A stretch of 64,000 bases of DNA from Bhargavaea massiliensis (GTDB lineage Bacteria; Bacillota; Bacilli; Bacillales_A; Planococcaceae): NCBI RefSeq assembly GCF_018390575.1, contig NZ_JAHBCJ010000009.1:29071-93070 (forward strand). The letters are read 5' to 3'. Both the position numbers and the translations under genes were made by a program. Shown here one piece after another: positions 1 to 7,739 of the stretch (positions within the stretch are counted from its first letter, which is position 1; each line of letters begins with the position of its first letter). The notes below the pieces were generated by a model that did no database searches, was not told the DNA's origin, and worked only from the letters and a program-made list of their open reading frames with translations.

Positions 1-174
1 GCCGCATTCCGTCTTATGCCTGTCGGGTCTGAACAGGCCCGCTCCGCTTTTCTATTGTCCAGCTGCACGGGCCAAACCCTCGGGGTCATAAGCCGGCCTG
101 CTTTGCGGGTCAGGACCCGCGCCGCATTCCGTCTTATGCCTGTCGGGTCTGAACAGGCCCGCTCCGCTTTTCTA
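1..174. repeat. Palindromic interspersed element, one full and one edge-cut copy
   Basis: A stretch of about 55 bases at 1-55 recurs almost exactly at 121-175, giving a 120-base period. The full unit (about 56-174) has two arms around a GC-rich centre: the left arm holds GGGGTCATAAG and the right arm CTTATGCCTGTCGGG, with outer arms GGGCC and GGCCC. The first copy may be complete but cut by the window edge. The right end touches the stop codon of the dehydrogenase gene on the minus strand. A diverged relative lies at 44,726-44,918. Similar elements with the CATAAG/CTTATGCC core are, from memory, common between genes in Bacillaceae and Planococcaceae; the role is unknown. Confidence 0.75.
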
Positions 175-1638
175 TCAGTGCCTTTGAGTCAGCATCTTCT
201 TCCGTGTATAGAACTCGATGCCGTCTTTGCCGTTGGCGTGGAGGTCGCCGTAGAAGGACTTCTTGTAGCCCGAGAACGGGAAGAAGGCCATCGGTGCCGG
301 TACGCCGAGGTTGACGCCGAGCATGCCGGCATCGATGTCGTCGCGGAATTCGCGGATTGCCGATGCGCTGTCGGTGTACAGGCATGCACCGTTTGCAAAG
401 TCCGAGGCGTTCGCGAATTCAATCGCTTCCGAGAGGGTGTCAACACGGACGACCGACAGGACCGGTGCAAAGATCTCGTCTTTCCAGATCTTCATTTCCT
501 GTGTGACTTCGTCAAAGATCGTCGGGCCGACAAAGTAGCCGCCTTCGGAGCTCGACTTGTCGTTGCGGCCGTCGCGAACGAGTTTCGCGCCTTCTTCAAC
601 GCCTGATTCGATGTAGCCGATTGTGCGGTCCTTATGGGCCGGGCGGATGACCGGGCCTAGGAATACATCGTCTTCAAGACCGTTGCCGATCGTGATGTCG
701 TCTGCCGCTTTTTTCAGCCGGTCGACGAGTTCGTCCGCCACGTCACCAACCGCAACGACGACTGCGGCAGCCATGCAGCGCTCGCCCGCGGATCCGAACG
801 CTGCGCCCGTGATGTTCTTGACCGCATTGTCGAGGTCCGCATCCGGCATGACGATCGAGTGGTTTTTCGCGCCTGCCAGCGCCTGGACGCGCTTACCATG
901 TGCCGTGCCCGTCTTGTAGACATATTCCGCCACCGGCTGGGAGCCGACGAAAGAAATGGCCGGAACGTCTTTATGCTCGAGAAGGCCGTTGACGACGTCA
1001 TGTGCGCCATGGACGATGTTGAATACCCCGTCAGGAAGGCCTGCTTCTTTAAGAAGGTCTGCCAGGCGATTTGCCAGGAGCGGCGTGCGCTCGGACGGCT
1101 TCAGGACAAACGTGTTTCCTGCGACGATGGCGAGCGGGAACATCCATGCAGGTACCATCATCGGGAAGTTGAACGGCGTGATGCCGCCGATGACGCCGAT
1201 CGGATAGCGGTACATGCCGGACTCGATGTTTTTCGAGATGTCCGGAAGCTGCTGGCCCATCATGAGTGACGGCGCGCCTGCGGCGAACTCGACGCATTCG
1301 ATGCCGCGGAGCACTTCGCCGTGCGCTTCAGTGAAGCTTTTGCCGTTCTCGATCGTGACGAGACGCGCAAGCTCATCCCAGTTTTCGACGAGCAGCTGCT
1401 GGAATTTGAACATGACCCGTGCACGCTGTGGTACCGGTGTCTTTTTCCAGGTTTTGAATGCCTCTTTCGCCACGGCAACTGCTTTGTCGAGATCTTCCTT
1501 AGTGGAAATCGGGACTTCGGCGATGATTTCACCTGTTGCCGGATTTGGGACTTCTTCATATTTTTTTGTGGTCGATTTGACCCATTGTCCACCGATATAG
1601 TTTGAAAGCGTTTGCGTTTTTACAGCTGCTGTTTCCAT
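175..1638 (-). CDS. mmsA: Methylmalonate-semialdehyde dehydrogenase (CoA-acylating)
   Basis: This 487-residue aldehyde dehydrogenase matches the MmsA/IolA family, which converts methylmalonate or malonate semialdehyde plus CoA and NAD to propionyl-CoA or acetyl-CoA in the cytoplasm. The nucleophile is Cys288 in GSAGERCMA, and the family hallmarks ITPFNFP and the C-terminal [14 protein letters not shown] are present. Length is typical. The ATG start follows a strong GAGGAGG site. The gene is divergent from a PucR-type regulator, with about 145 bases between them, and a permease follows that regulator, so a role in beta-alanine, GABA or valine breakdown is more likely than inositol use; no other iol genes are present. 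Substrate assignment is inference. Confidence 0.9.
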   Translation of the reverse strand: METAAVKTQTLSNYIGGQWVKSTTKKYEEVPNPATGEIIAEVPISTKEDLDKAVAVAKEAFKTWKKTPVPQRARVMFKFQQLLVENWDELARLVTIENGKSFTEAHGEVLRGIECVEFAAGAPSLMMGQQLPDISKNIESGMYRYPIGVIGGITPFNFPMMVPAWMFPLAIVAGNTFVLKPSERTPLLANRLADLLKEAGLPDGVFNIVHGAHDVVNGLLEHKDVPAISFVGSQPVAEYVYKTGTAHGKRVQALAGAKNHSIVMPDADLDNAVKNITGAAFGSAGERCMAAAVVVAVGDVADELVDRLKKAADDITIGNGLEDDVFLGPVIRPAHKDRTIGYIESGVEEGAKLVRDGRNDKSSSEGGYFVGPTIFDEVTQEMKIWKDEIFAPVLSVVRVDTLSEAIEFANASDFANGACLYTDSASAIREFRDDIDAGMLGVNLGVPAPMAFFPFSGYKKSFYGDLHANGKDGIEFYTRKKMLTQRH

Positions 1639-1784
1639 TGATAACTCCTCCTCATGGTTAAATGGTCATCTTGACGGTCTGACTTGTTCACTTCATAATC
1701 TACTGTACAAACTATCAGAATGTTTGTCATTTTACAATGTGTCAAATAGAGAGGCTTTGGGATTTAACGAAAGGGTGGCTGAAT

Positions 1785-3422
1785 GTGAAGAACATCGAGC
1801 TGACTGTCCGGGACATACTGGAACGGGAGTCTTTCCGGAAAGCCCAACTGGCCGCAGGTGCCTCCGGCCTTTCCCGGAAGATCCGCTGGTCGCATATTCT
1901 TGAAGTCCGTGAATTTGAATCTCTGATCAACGGCGGTGAACTGATCCTGACGACAGGCATCAGTATGGCACTGGACCTGGAGACGCAGCTTTCCTATATC
2001 CGGAAGCTTAATGAACTGGGGGCATCCGCACTGTGCATCGAACTGTCTGATCCTTCGAGACAGATTGCCCCGGATGTGCTGGAGCTCGCGGACAAGCTTG
2101 GCTTTCCGATCATCGTATTCAAAGAAGTGATCCGGTTCGTCGACATTACGCATGACCTCCATACAGCGTTGATCAACCGGCATCATAAGATGATTTCAGA
2201 ACTGGACCGGCTGTCCGGGCGATTCATCGAACTGTCCCTTACATCTAATGGCATCCTGAAGATTCTCCAGGAGCTCCATTCCTACTTCCGGCGCGAGGCC
2301 ATCTTCATTACAGACCGGCCGGCCCCTTACTTTTATCCGTCGGAGGCCAAAGAAAGCGAAGCCCTGCTGCGGGCCCGCCTCGATGCTGATGGCGGATTGG
2401 AGGACACCGGGCGCTATGTGGAAATTGCGGCCAGGCGGTATGCGAGCGTACCGGTACGGGGACCAGGCCAGATATGGGGGCGGCTCTTCCTCGGCATGGA
2501 CGAGCCGCTCCGGGAGGATTTCTATTTTCTGATCCTGGACCGTGCAAGTCTTGCTATTTCCCAGGTGCTCCTCCGCAACCGGACGGTCGAAGAACGCAAA
2601 CAGAACCTGGAGGATAAAGTAGTCCGTAACCTCATTACCGATCGCCATGTGGACCCCGATACAATCCGCTCCGTCCTTCCCGCGCACAGCAGGAACATGT
2701 ATTACCGGGCGTTCAGCATCCGCCTTGAGCCGAATGCGCCGTTCCCGTCACAGGACCTGCTTGAAGAAGAACTCGTCCACCGGGCACTGTTCATCAGGAG
2801 CCTGTTCCAGCGGCACGGGTTCTTCCCCGCTATTACATCAGGTGAAAATGAGATGACCGTCATCGCATTTTTCATCTCGGAAGAGCAGCAAAGCCGCAGC
2901 GACGACCGGTTCCGGCCGCTGATTCGTGACTTTCGGAACATGCCGCCGCAGTTTGAAAATAGCCGATTCGGCATCAGCAAGACTTATCAGGACCTCTCCG
3001 ACATCCGGCGGGCTTACCGCGAAACCGAGGATGTCATCCAGCTTCAGAAGGAAGGCATCGCGGAGTCGGTGTTCTATGGAGGGCTCGGAATCCACCGCCT
3101 GCTGCTGCTATTGAAACGGAGCGGCGAGCTGGAGACGTATGTCGACGATTATCTTGGAACGCTGATTGAACATGACGCCCGCCATGAATGCCGCCTGTTC
3201 GAGACACTCGTCGTTTATCTGGAATGCGGCGGCGCCAAGAAAGAAGCGGCGGAACGCCTGTTCATCGTCCGCCAGACGCTTTATCACCGGCTCGGAAAAC
3301 TTGAGGGCCTGCTCGGCCCCGATTTTATGGAGCCCGCCAACAGGCTCGCATTGGAAGTTGCTGTGCAGGCGTACCGGATGCTGGAACGGAACGAACCTGA
3401 AGAACAGTTGCCGGTACTTTGA
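1785..3422 (+). CDS. PucR-family transcriptional regulator
   Basis: The protein (545 residues from this start) begins with the PucR N-terminal ligand-binding domain (IELTVRDIL at the start, LTTGISMAL further in). It ends with the PucR-type helix-turn-helix near residues 470-520 (GAKKEAAERLFIVRQTLYHR). I chose GTG at 1785 because AAAGGGTGG lies seven bases upstream and family members begin exactly here; an in-frame ATG at 1737 lacks a site. It is divergent from mmsA and followed by a permease. PucR-type proteins usually activate purine, allantoin or amino-acid catabolic genes, so it likely controls these neighbours. The effector is unknown. Confidence 0.85.
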   Translation: MKNIELTVRDILERESFRKAQLAAGASGLSRKIRWSHILEVREFESLINGGELILTTGISMALDLETQLSYIRKLNELGASALCIELSDPSRQIAPDVLELADKLGFPIIVFKEVIRFVDITHDLHTALINRHHKMISELDRLSGRFIELSLTSNGILKILQELHSYFRREAIFITDRPAPYFYPSEAKESEALLRARLDADGGLEDTGRYVEIAARRYASVPVRGPGQIWGRLFLGMDEPLREDFYFLILDRASLAISQVLLRNRTVEERKQNLEDKVVRNLITDRHVDPDTIRSVLPAHSRNMYYRAFSIRLEPNAPFPSQDLLEEELVHRALFIRSLFQRHGFFPAITSGENEMTVIAFFISEEQQSRSDDRFRPLIRDFRNMPPQFENSRFGISKTYQDLSDIRRAYRETEDVIQLQKEGIAESVFYGGLGIHRLLLLLKRSGELETYVDDYLGTLIEHDARHECRLFETLVVYLECGGAKKEAAERLFIVRQTLYHRLGKLEGLLGPDFMEPANRLALEVAVQAYRMLERNEPEEQLPVL

Positions 3423-3443
3423 GTGCCGAGTCAATTAATTTTG

Positions 3444-3472
3444 TCCGCCCTGGTTATCCGGGCGGGTTTTTA
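3444..3472 (+). terminator. Intrinsic terminator after the PucR-type gene
   Basis: A stem CCGCCC...GGGCGG with a nine-base loop is followed directly by a T run, 20 bases after the stop codon. Confidence 0.8.
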
Positions 3473-3620
3473 CATTCCGTCACCCATTCCGAACGAGCAT
3501 TTAACGTCTTGTCTATTCCTTTGGCCTTTTCGGTTCACTATGATAAGAGAAAGTCAGTATCTTCAAGCAATTCATGAAAGCGCTTCCTAAATTGCAGTCA
3601 GTGAGAAAGGGGATTTTTTA

Positions 3621-5051
3621 ATGACCTTAGAAAATCAGACAGACCCCGGTTCCTCCGGGCAACCAGGCATGAAGTCAGACTTGAAAACACGCCACATCAC
3701 GATGATCTCGATTGCAGGAGTGATCGGGGCGGGCCTCTTTATCGGGAGCGGCGCGGTCATCAACTCCGTCGGTCCGGGCGCCATTCTTTCCTATGCATTT
3801 GCCGGACTGATCGTCGTCCTGGTCATGAGGATGCTTGGCGAGATGGCCGCCGCGTACCCGACGAGCGGCTCGTTCTCGACCTACGCCAATGAGGCCATCG
3901 GGCAGTGGGCAGGATTCACGATCGGCTGGCTGTACTGGTTTTTCTGGGTCGTCGTCATCGCCATCGAGGCACTTGCCGGCGCGGCCATCATCCAGTATTG
4001 GATCCCGGACTTCCCGATCTGGCTCATGAGCCTCATCCTGACGGTGGCGCTGACTGCGACGAACCTGTTCTCCGTCAAGGCATTCGGTGAATTTGAATAC
4101 TGGTTCTCCCTCATCAAAGTCGTTGCCATCACGATTTTCCTCGTACTGGGAGTTGCCGTCCTGTTCGGATGGTACCCGGGCATCGAGGCTCCGGGCACGG
4201 TCAACCTGATCGGTGAAGGCGGGTTTATGCCGTCCGGATTCGGCGCCATCATGCTCGGAATCACGGTCGTCATCTTCTCGTTCATGGGCACCGAAATCGT
4301 CGCCATCGCAGCCGGTGAATCAGAGAATCCTGTACGCTCCGTTCGAACCGCGACCAACAGCGTCGTCTGGCGAATCCTCATCTTCTATATCGGTTCGATT
4401 GCAGTCGTCGTGACGCTCCTGCCGTGGAACTCAGCAAACATCCTGGTCAGCCCGTTCGTTGCCGTACTAGACCATATCGGCATTCCGGCAGCCGCCCAGA
4501 TCATGAACTTTGTCGTTCTGACTGCCGTGCTCAGCTGCCTTAACTCAGCACTCTACGCCAACTCCCGGATGCTGTTCGGAATGGCCAAAAAGGGAGATGC
4601 TCCAAAGTACTTCCTGAAGCTCAGCAAAAAAGGCGTCCCGGTGCGCGCGATCCTTTTCAGCACCGTATTCTCTTATGTCGCGTGCATCATGAACTTCATC
4701 TCGCCGGATAAGGTCTTCCTATTCCTGATCAACTCGTCCGGAGCGGTCGCCCTTCTTGTCTACCTGATCATCAGCGTCTCGCAGCTGCGAATGCGGAAGC
4801 GGCTCGAGCAGGAGCGCGGCCACCTGCCGGTCAAGATGTGGCTGTTCCCTTACCTGACATACGCGACAATCATCGCTGTCGCAGGCATCTACCTGGCGAT
4901 GTTCTTTATCCCGTCCATGCAGATCCAGGTCATCCTGACCACCCTCGTCGCGCTGGGTGTCGTCGGCATCTACTTCGTGTTTTACCGGAAGAAGCAGGAA
5001 GCTGCAGGGCTTGGACAGGCTCCGGTTCATGTACAGCGCTCTCCTGAATAA
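3621..5051 (+). CDS. Amino acid permease, GabP/RocE-like (APC family)
   Basis: This 476-residue membrane protein has about 12 hydrophobic segments. It carries the amino-acid-transporter signature near the N terminus (SIAGVIGAGLFIGSG, residues about 31-45) and the helix-3 motif GEMAAAYPTSGSFSTYA. It resembles GabP and related proton-coupled permeases for GABA, beta-alanine or basic amino acids. The start follows AGAAAGGGG. A terminator separates it from the regulator upstream, so it has its own promoter. Together with MmsA it could supply beta-alanine or GABA, but substrate cannot be read from sequence. Confidence 0.85.
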   Translation: MTLENQTDPGSSGQPGMKSDLKTRHITMISIAGVIGAGLFIGSGAVINSVGPGAILSYAFAGLIVVLVMRMLGEMAAAYPTSGSFSTYANEAIGQWAGFTIGWLYWFFWVVVIAIEALAGAAIIQYWIPDFPIWLMSLILTVALTATNLFSVKAFGEFEYWFSLIKVVAITIFLVLGVAVLFGWYPGIEAPGTVNLIGEGGFMPSGFGAIMLGITVVIFSFMGTEIVAIAAGESENPVRSVRTATNSVVWRILIFYIGSIAVVVTLLPWNSANILVSPFVAVLDHIGIPAAAQIMNFVVLTAVLSCLNSALYANSRMLFGMAKKGDAPKYFLKLSKKGVPVRAILFSTVFSYVACIMNFISPDKVFLFLINSSGAVALLVYLIISVSQLRMRKRLEQERGHLPVKMWLFPYLTYATIIAVAGIYLAMFFIPSMQIQVILTTLVALGVVGIYFVFYRKKQEAAGLGQAPVHVQRSPE

Positions 5052-5056
5052 AAAAT

Positions 5057-5096
5057 GAGAAGCGCCCCTTCCGAAAATCGGAAGGGGCGCTTCCTA
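5057..5096. terminator. Bidirectional terminator between permease and panF
   Basis: A near-perfect 15-base stem (GAAGCGCCCCTTCCG and its complement) sits between two convergent genes, with A and T tracts on either side. Confidence 0.85.
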
Positions 5097-5122
5097 TTGA
5101 ATCGAAAATATCTCCGGTTCAG

Positions 5123-6595
5123 TCATGCCCCGCCTTTGCCCGCAAGGCTGAAGTCATACGCTTCCCGTTTCATCACCAGACTGAAGACAACGAAGGCGAT
5201 AAGTGACAAGACCACCGGAAGAACGACCGGGTGCATGCCAAACAAATTCCCATTTATGGAACTCCACTGATAGATTGCGATATAGCTGACCATCCCGGTG
5301 GCCATCGAAGCGATGGCGCCGTATTTGTTGGCGTACTTCCAGTAGAGACCGAGGACGATCGGCCAGATAAATGCCGCTTCCAGACCGCCGAATGCAAACA
5401 GGTTCAGGAAAATCAGCAGATCCGGCGGGTCAAGCGCCAAGATAAAGACAATGACGCCGAGAAGCGCGGTGACACCGAAACTGATGCGCTTGACTGTTTT
5501 AATGCCGGCTTCCGGCCTGATGTAATTCAGATAAACATCTTTCACGACGGTCGATGAGACCAGGATCAACAAGGAGTCGACCGTCGACATGATCGCAGCC
5601 ATCGGTGCTGCAAGCACGATGCCCGCCAGCCAGGCCGGCAGGACGTCCATTGCAATCAGCGGGATGACTTTGTCGCCGACGTCGATGCCCGGCAGGATTG
5701 GTCTTGCAAATACACCGATCAGGTGCATGTTGAGCATAATCACCCCTGTGACGACGGTACCGATGATCAACGCACGGTGCATAGAGCGGGAATTCTTGTA
5801 GGACATCGACCTGACGGCGATTTGCGGCAGGCCGACGACACCGACGCCGACCAGGATCCAGAACGAAGACACATAGGCCATTCCGAGATTGCCGTCCGCG
5901 CCGAACGGCGTGACCAAGTTCGGATTTTCCGACACCAGGTCTGCAATGATGTTCGGAATCCCCCCGCCTGCGATGATGACCCCGATCAGGAGGATAAGTG
6001 TGCCGAGGACCATGACTGCGCCTTGGACCGCATCCGTGACAGCAACGGCCCGAAACCCGCCGATCGTCACATAGACAAGGACCGAAACGGCGAAAATGAA
6101 GAGTGCCGTATTATAGCTGACTCCCGTGAGTGATTCGACAAGGCGGGCACCACCGATCCACTGGGCAGCCATTGCCGAAAACAAAAAGATGATGATGGCA
6201 GCGGCCGACAAGATGACGACGGGCGCGCTGTTGTATCGTGCCTTCAGGAAGTCGACAAGCGTCAGTGCGTCATAACGACGGGCGAGGATCGCGAACTTCT
6301 TACCGAGCACCATGAGGACAAAATATCCCGTGACGACCTGTGTCATCGCGAGCAGGACCCATCCGAAGCCCATCGTGTAGGCGGTACCCGGACCGCCGAG
6401 AAAGCTCGAGGCGCTGCCGTATGTCGCAACCATGGTCATCGCCAGGACGAACCCTCCGAGACCTCGTCCGCCGAGAAAGTAATCTTGGAGAAAATCGGCG
6501 TCGGCTACCTTTGCCCCCTTACGGCCCGACCAGATACCGATGAAAAAGATGATGACCAGGAAAATGAGGAGCGGAATAATCACTGCCCAATTCAT
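5123..6595 (-). CDS. panF: Sodium/pantothenate symporter
   Basis: This 490-residue protein of the sodium:solute symporter (SSS) family has about 13 membrane segments. It shows the features of PanF: the N-terminal region with YFLGGRGLGGFVLAMTMVA, the central GGFRAVAVTDAVQG motif and AAIMSTVDSLLI. It imports pantothenate, the coenzyme A precursor, with sodium. It overlaps by four bases the small membrane gene upstream (yhdT-like), the same pair and order as in E. coli, which supports the assignment. Confidence 0.92.
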   Translation of the reverse strand: MNWAVIIPLLIFLVIIFFIGIWSGRKGAKVADADFLQDYFLGGRGLGGFVLAMTMVATYGSASSFLGGPGTAYTMGFGWVLLAMTQVVTGYFVLMVLGKKFAILARRYDALTLVDFLKARYNSAPVVILSAAAIIIFLFSAMAAQWIGGARLVESLTGVSYNTALFIFAVSVLVYVTIGGFRAVAVTDAVQGAVMVLGTLILLIGVIIAGGGIPNIIADLVSENPNLVTPFGADGNLGMAYVSSFWILVGVGVVGLPQIAVRSMSYKNSRSMHRALIIGTVVTGVIMLNMHLIGVFARPILPGIDVGDKVIPLIAMDVLPAWLAGIVLAAPMAAIMSTVDSLLILVSSTVVKDVYLNYIRPEAGIKTVKRISFGVTALLGVIVFILALDPPDLLIFLNLFAFGGLEAAFIWPIVLGLYWKYANKYGAIASMATGMVSYIAIYQWSSINGNLFGMHPVVLPVVLSLIAFVVFSLVMKREAYDFSLAGKGGA

Positions 6596-6870
6596 TGCGC
6601 ACCCTCCTCTTCCTCAAACGGAACTTCTGTAAAAAAGAAACGGACCACGATCACGACGAGTACCGCTACGACCACGAACCCGAGCACACAACTGTAGAAA
6701 AACCAGTCCGGAAGTCCCCAGATGTAGGTGTATTCCTCGACTGGCCTGGAACCAAGGCCATAGGCGAATCCAAACCACCAGATGAAGTTGAACAGCGCCA
6801 GTCCGACGCCGATCCATGCCTCTCGGTGGGCCACCCTGAAGCGGGGATCGCCAGTTTCCTTCTTAACCAT
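6592..6870 (-). CDS. yhdT: YhdT-family small membrane protein (DUF997)
   Basis: A 92-residue protein with two membrane segments and the aromatic-rich LFNFIWWFGFAYGLG motif of the YhdT/DUF997 family. Its end overlaps the panF start (ATGA), indicating translational coupling. ATG at 6870 was chosen, eight bases from AAGGGGG; a GTG one codon upstream is also possible. Its molecular role is unknown. Constant pairing with PanF suggests a small accessory subunit of the pantothenate symporter, which is inference. Confidence 0.85.
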   Translation of the reverse strand: MVKKETGDPRFRVAHREAWIGVGLALFNFIWWFGFAYGLGSRPVEEYTYIWGLPDWFFYSCVLGFVVVAVLVVIVVRFFFTEVPFEEEEGAQ

Positions 6871-7005
6871 CACGTTTTCCCCCTTGTCATGGCCTCATTC
6901 AAGGTCCATGCATTGTTGCCCCCATTGTACAATGCCTGGACTGCCAAGGAAACAGTTGTTTTCGTCAAATCAATGCTGATTCAAGCAAAAAAATACAAAG
7001 TATGA

Positions 7006-7011
7006 TATAAT
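7006..7011 (+). promoter_or_regulatory. Sigma-A -10 element for the ykvS leader
   Basis: A perfect TATAAT lies about 7 bases before the first hairpin of the ykvS leader. The -35 region is not clear; TTCAAG lies 20 bases upstream, a long spacing. Confidence 0.5.
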
Positions 7012-7017
7012 CGTATA

Positions 7018-7097
7018 TGGACAACCTGTCCGGAGGGCCGGCAATTTCGCCGCTCCCGTACTCATGCTTGGGATTTGACCCGGGCTTTTTCTTTTTT
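7018..7097 (+). ncRNA. Structured leader RNA with intrinsic terminator upstream of ykvS
   Basis: Between the -10 at 7006 and the ykvS start are three successive hairpins: GGACA/TGTCC at 7019-7031, a compound stem GGAG..CGGC/GCCG.CTCC at 7032-7056, and GCTTGGG/CCCGGGC at 7066-7085. The last is followed by T5-C-T6, the form of a rho-independent terminator. The ykvS ribosome binding site comes only after it. The layout is that of an attenuator or short RNA. I do not recognise it as any named riboswitch class. Confidence 0.45.
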
Positions 7098-7126
7098 GCC
7101 AAGAAATTTCAAAGGGGTGGATAAGG

Positions 7127-7351
7127 ATGGCTTTTCCTGCAAAGCAGAAAGATCAGTCGCCGTTTGTCGCAGCACGTAAAGTGGGCGAGGTGATTTCTTT
7201 CGTCCGTAACGATCATGAGGTGATCGGGAAGATTGATAAAATTCTCGAGAACTCGGTCATCGTGCAGATTACGAAAGATGACGCCGAAGCGATCGGCGTG
7301 CCTTCCGACCGCACCGTCGTGTCGCACAAGAACTATCACGTCTTTGAATAA
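7127..7351 (+). CDS. ykvS: YkvS-family small protein (DUF2187)
   Basis: A 74-residue cytosolic protein matching the YkvS/DUF2187 family. It has a small beta-rich fold with the core VGEVISFVRNDHEVIGKI and a conserved C-terminal HKNYHV. The family is common in Bacillales and has no established function. The start follows AAAGGGGTGG. It stands alone between its own leader and terminator. The upstream terminator-like hairpin suggests its expression is conditional. Confidence 0.85.
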   Translation: MAFPAKQKDQSPFVAARKVGEVISFVRNDHEVIGKIDKILENSVIVQITKDDAEAIGVPSDRTVVSHKNYHVFE

Positions 7352-7363
7352 GCTTACAGAAAA

Positions 7364-7408
7364 ACAGCGCACGGCCCCTGCTTTGGGACCGCGCGCTGTT
7401 TTTGTTTT
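7364..7408 (+). terminator. Intrinsic terminator after ykvS
   Basis: The stem ACAGCGC...GCGCTGT, with an inner GGCCC/GGGACC pairing, is followed by TTTTGTTTT. Confidence 0.8.
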
Positions 7409-7547
7409 GGCCTGCCCGGCTGACTGCAGCGGTTCCGCCCTTCCCCTATCATCTTTTTGTCTATTGACTGAATTAACATTTGTCTGTATATTGTGTCAAA
7501 GAGCTATCCCCGGGGTTCCTGCCGCCCGGTTCAACCGAATACGTTTT

Positions 7548-7707
7548 CTTATCAAGAGAAGTGGAGGGGCTGGCCCGAAGAAGCTTCAGCAACCCGCCGG
7601 AATCCGGCAAGGTGCTAATTCCAGCGGACCGATTTGTGTCCGGAAGATAAGGAAGGACAAAAAGCGCATCAAGCCCTTCCTGTTTTTGCAGGAAGGCTTT
7701 TTTGTTT
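7548..7707 (+). promoter_or_regulatory. SAM-I (S-box) riboswitch with terminator
   Basis: The aptamer begins with CTTATCAAGAGAAGTGGAGG and contains the conserved blocks GCTTCAGCAACC and GGTGCTAATTCC, ending near GATAAGGA at about 7650. The expression platform is a strong hairpin AAGCCTTCC-type stem at 7671-7700 followed by a T run. Binding of S-adenosylmethionine is known to favour the terminator form in this class, so the downstream yitJ-metH genes are expected to be off when methionine/SAM is plentiful. Confidence 0.96.
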
Positions 7708-7739
7708 TTCCGGATTCCCGATGAAAGGAATGACCATTC

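Noticed and set aside
1770-1784. T-box-like AGGGTGG sequence
   Set aside because: It is placed exactly as a ribosome binding site for the GTG at 1785 and no T-box stem structure is present.
7233-7724. Plus-strand frame across ykvS and the SAM riboswitch
   Set aside because: It passes through the ykvS terminator and the riboswitch, so it is not a gene.
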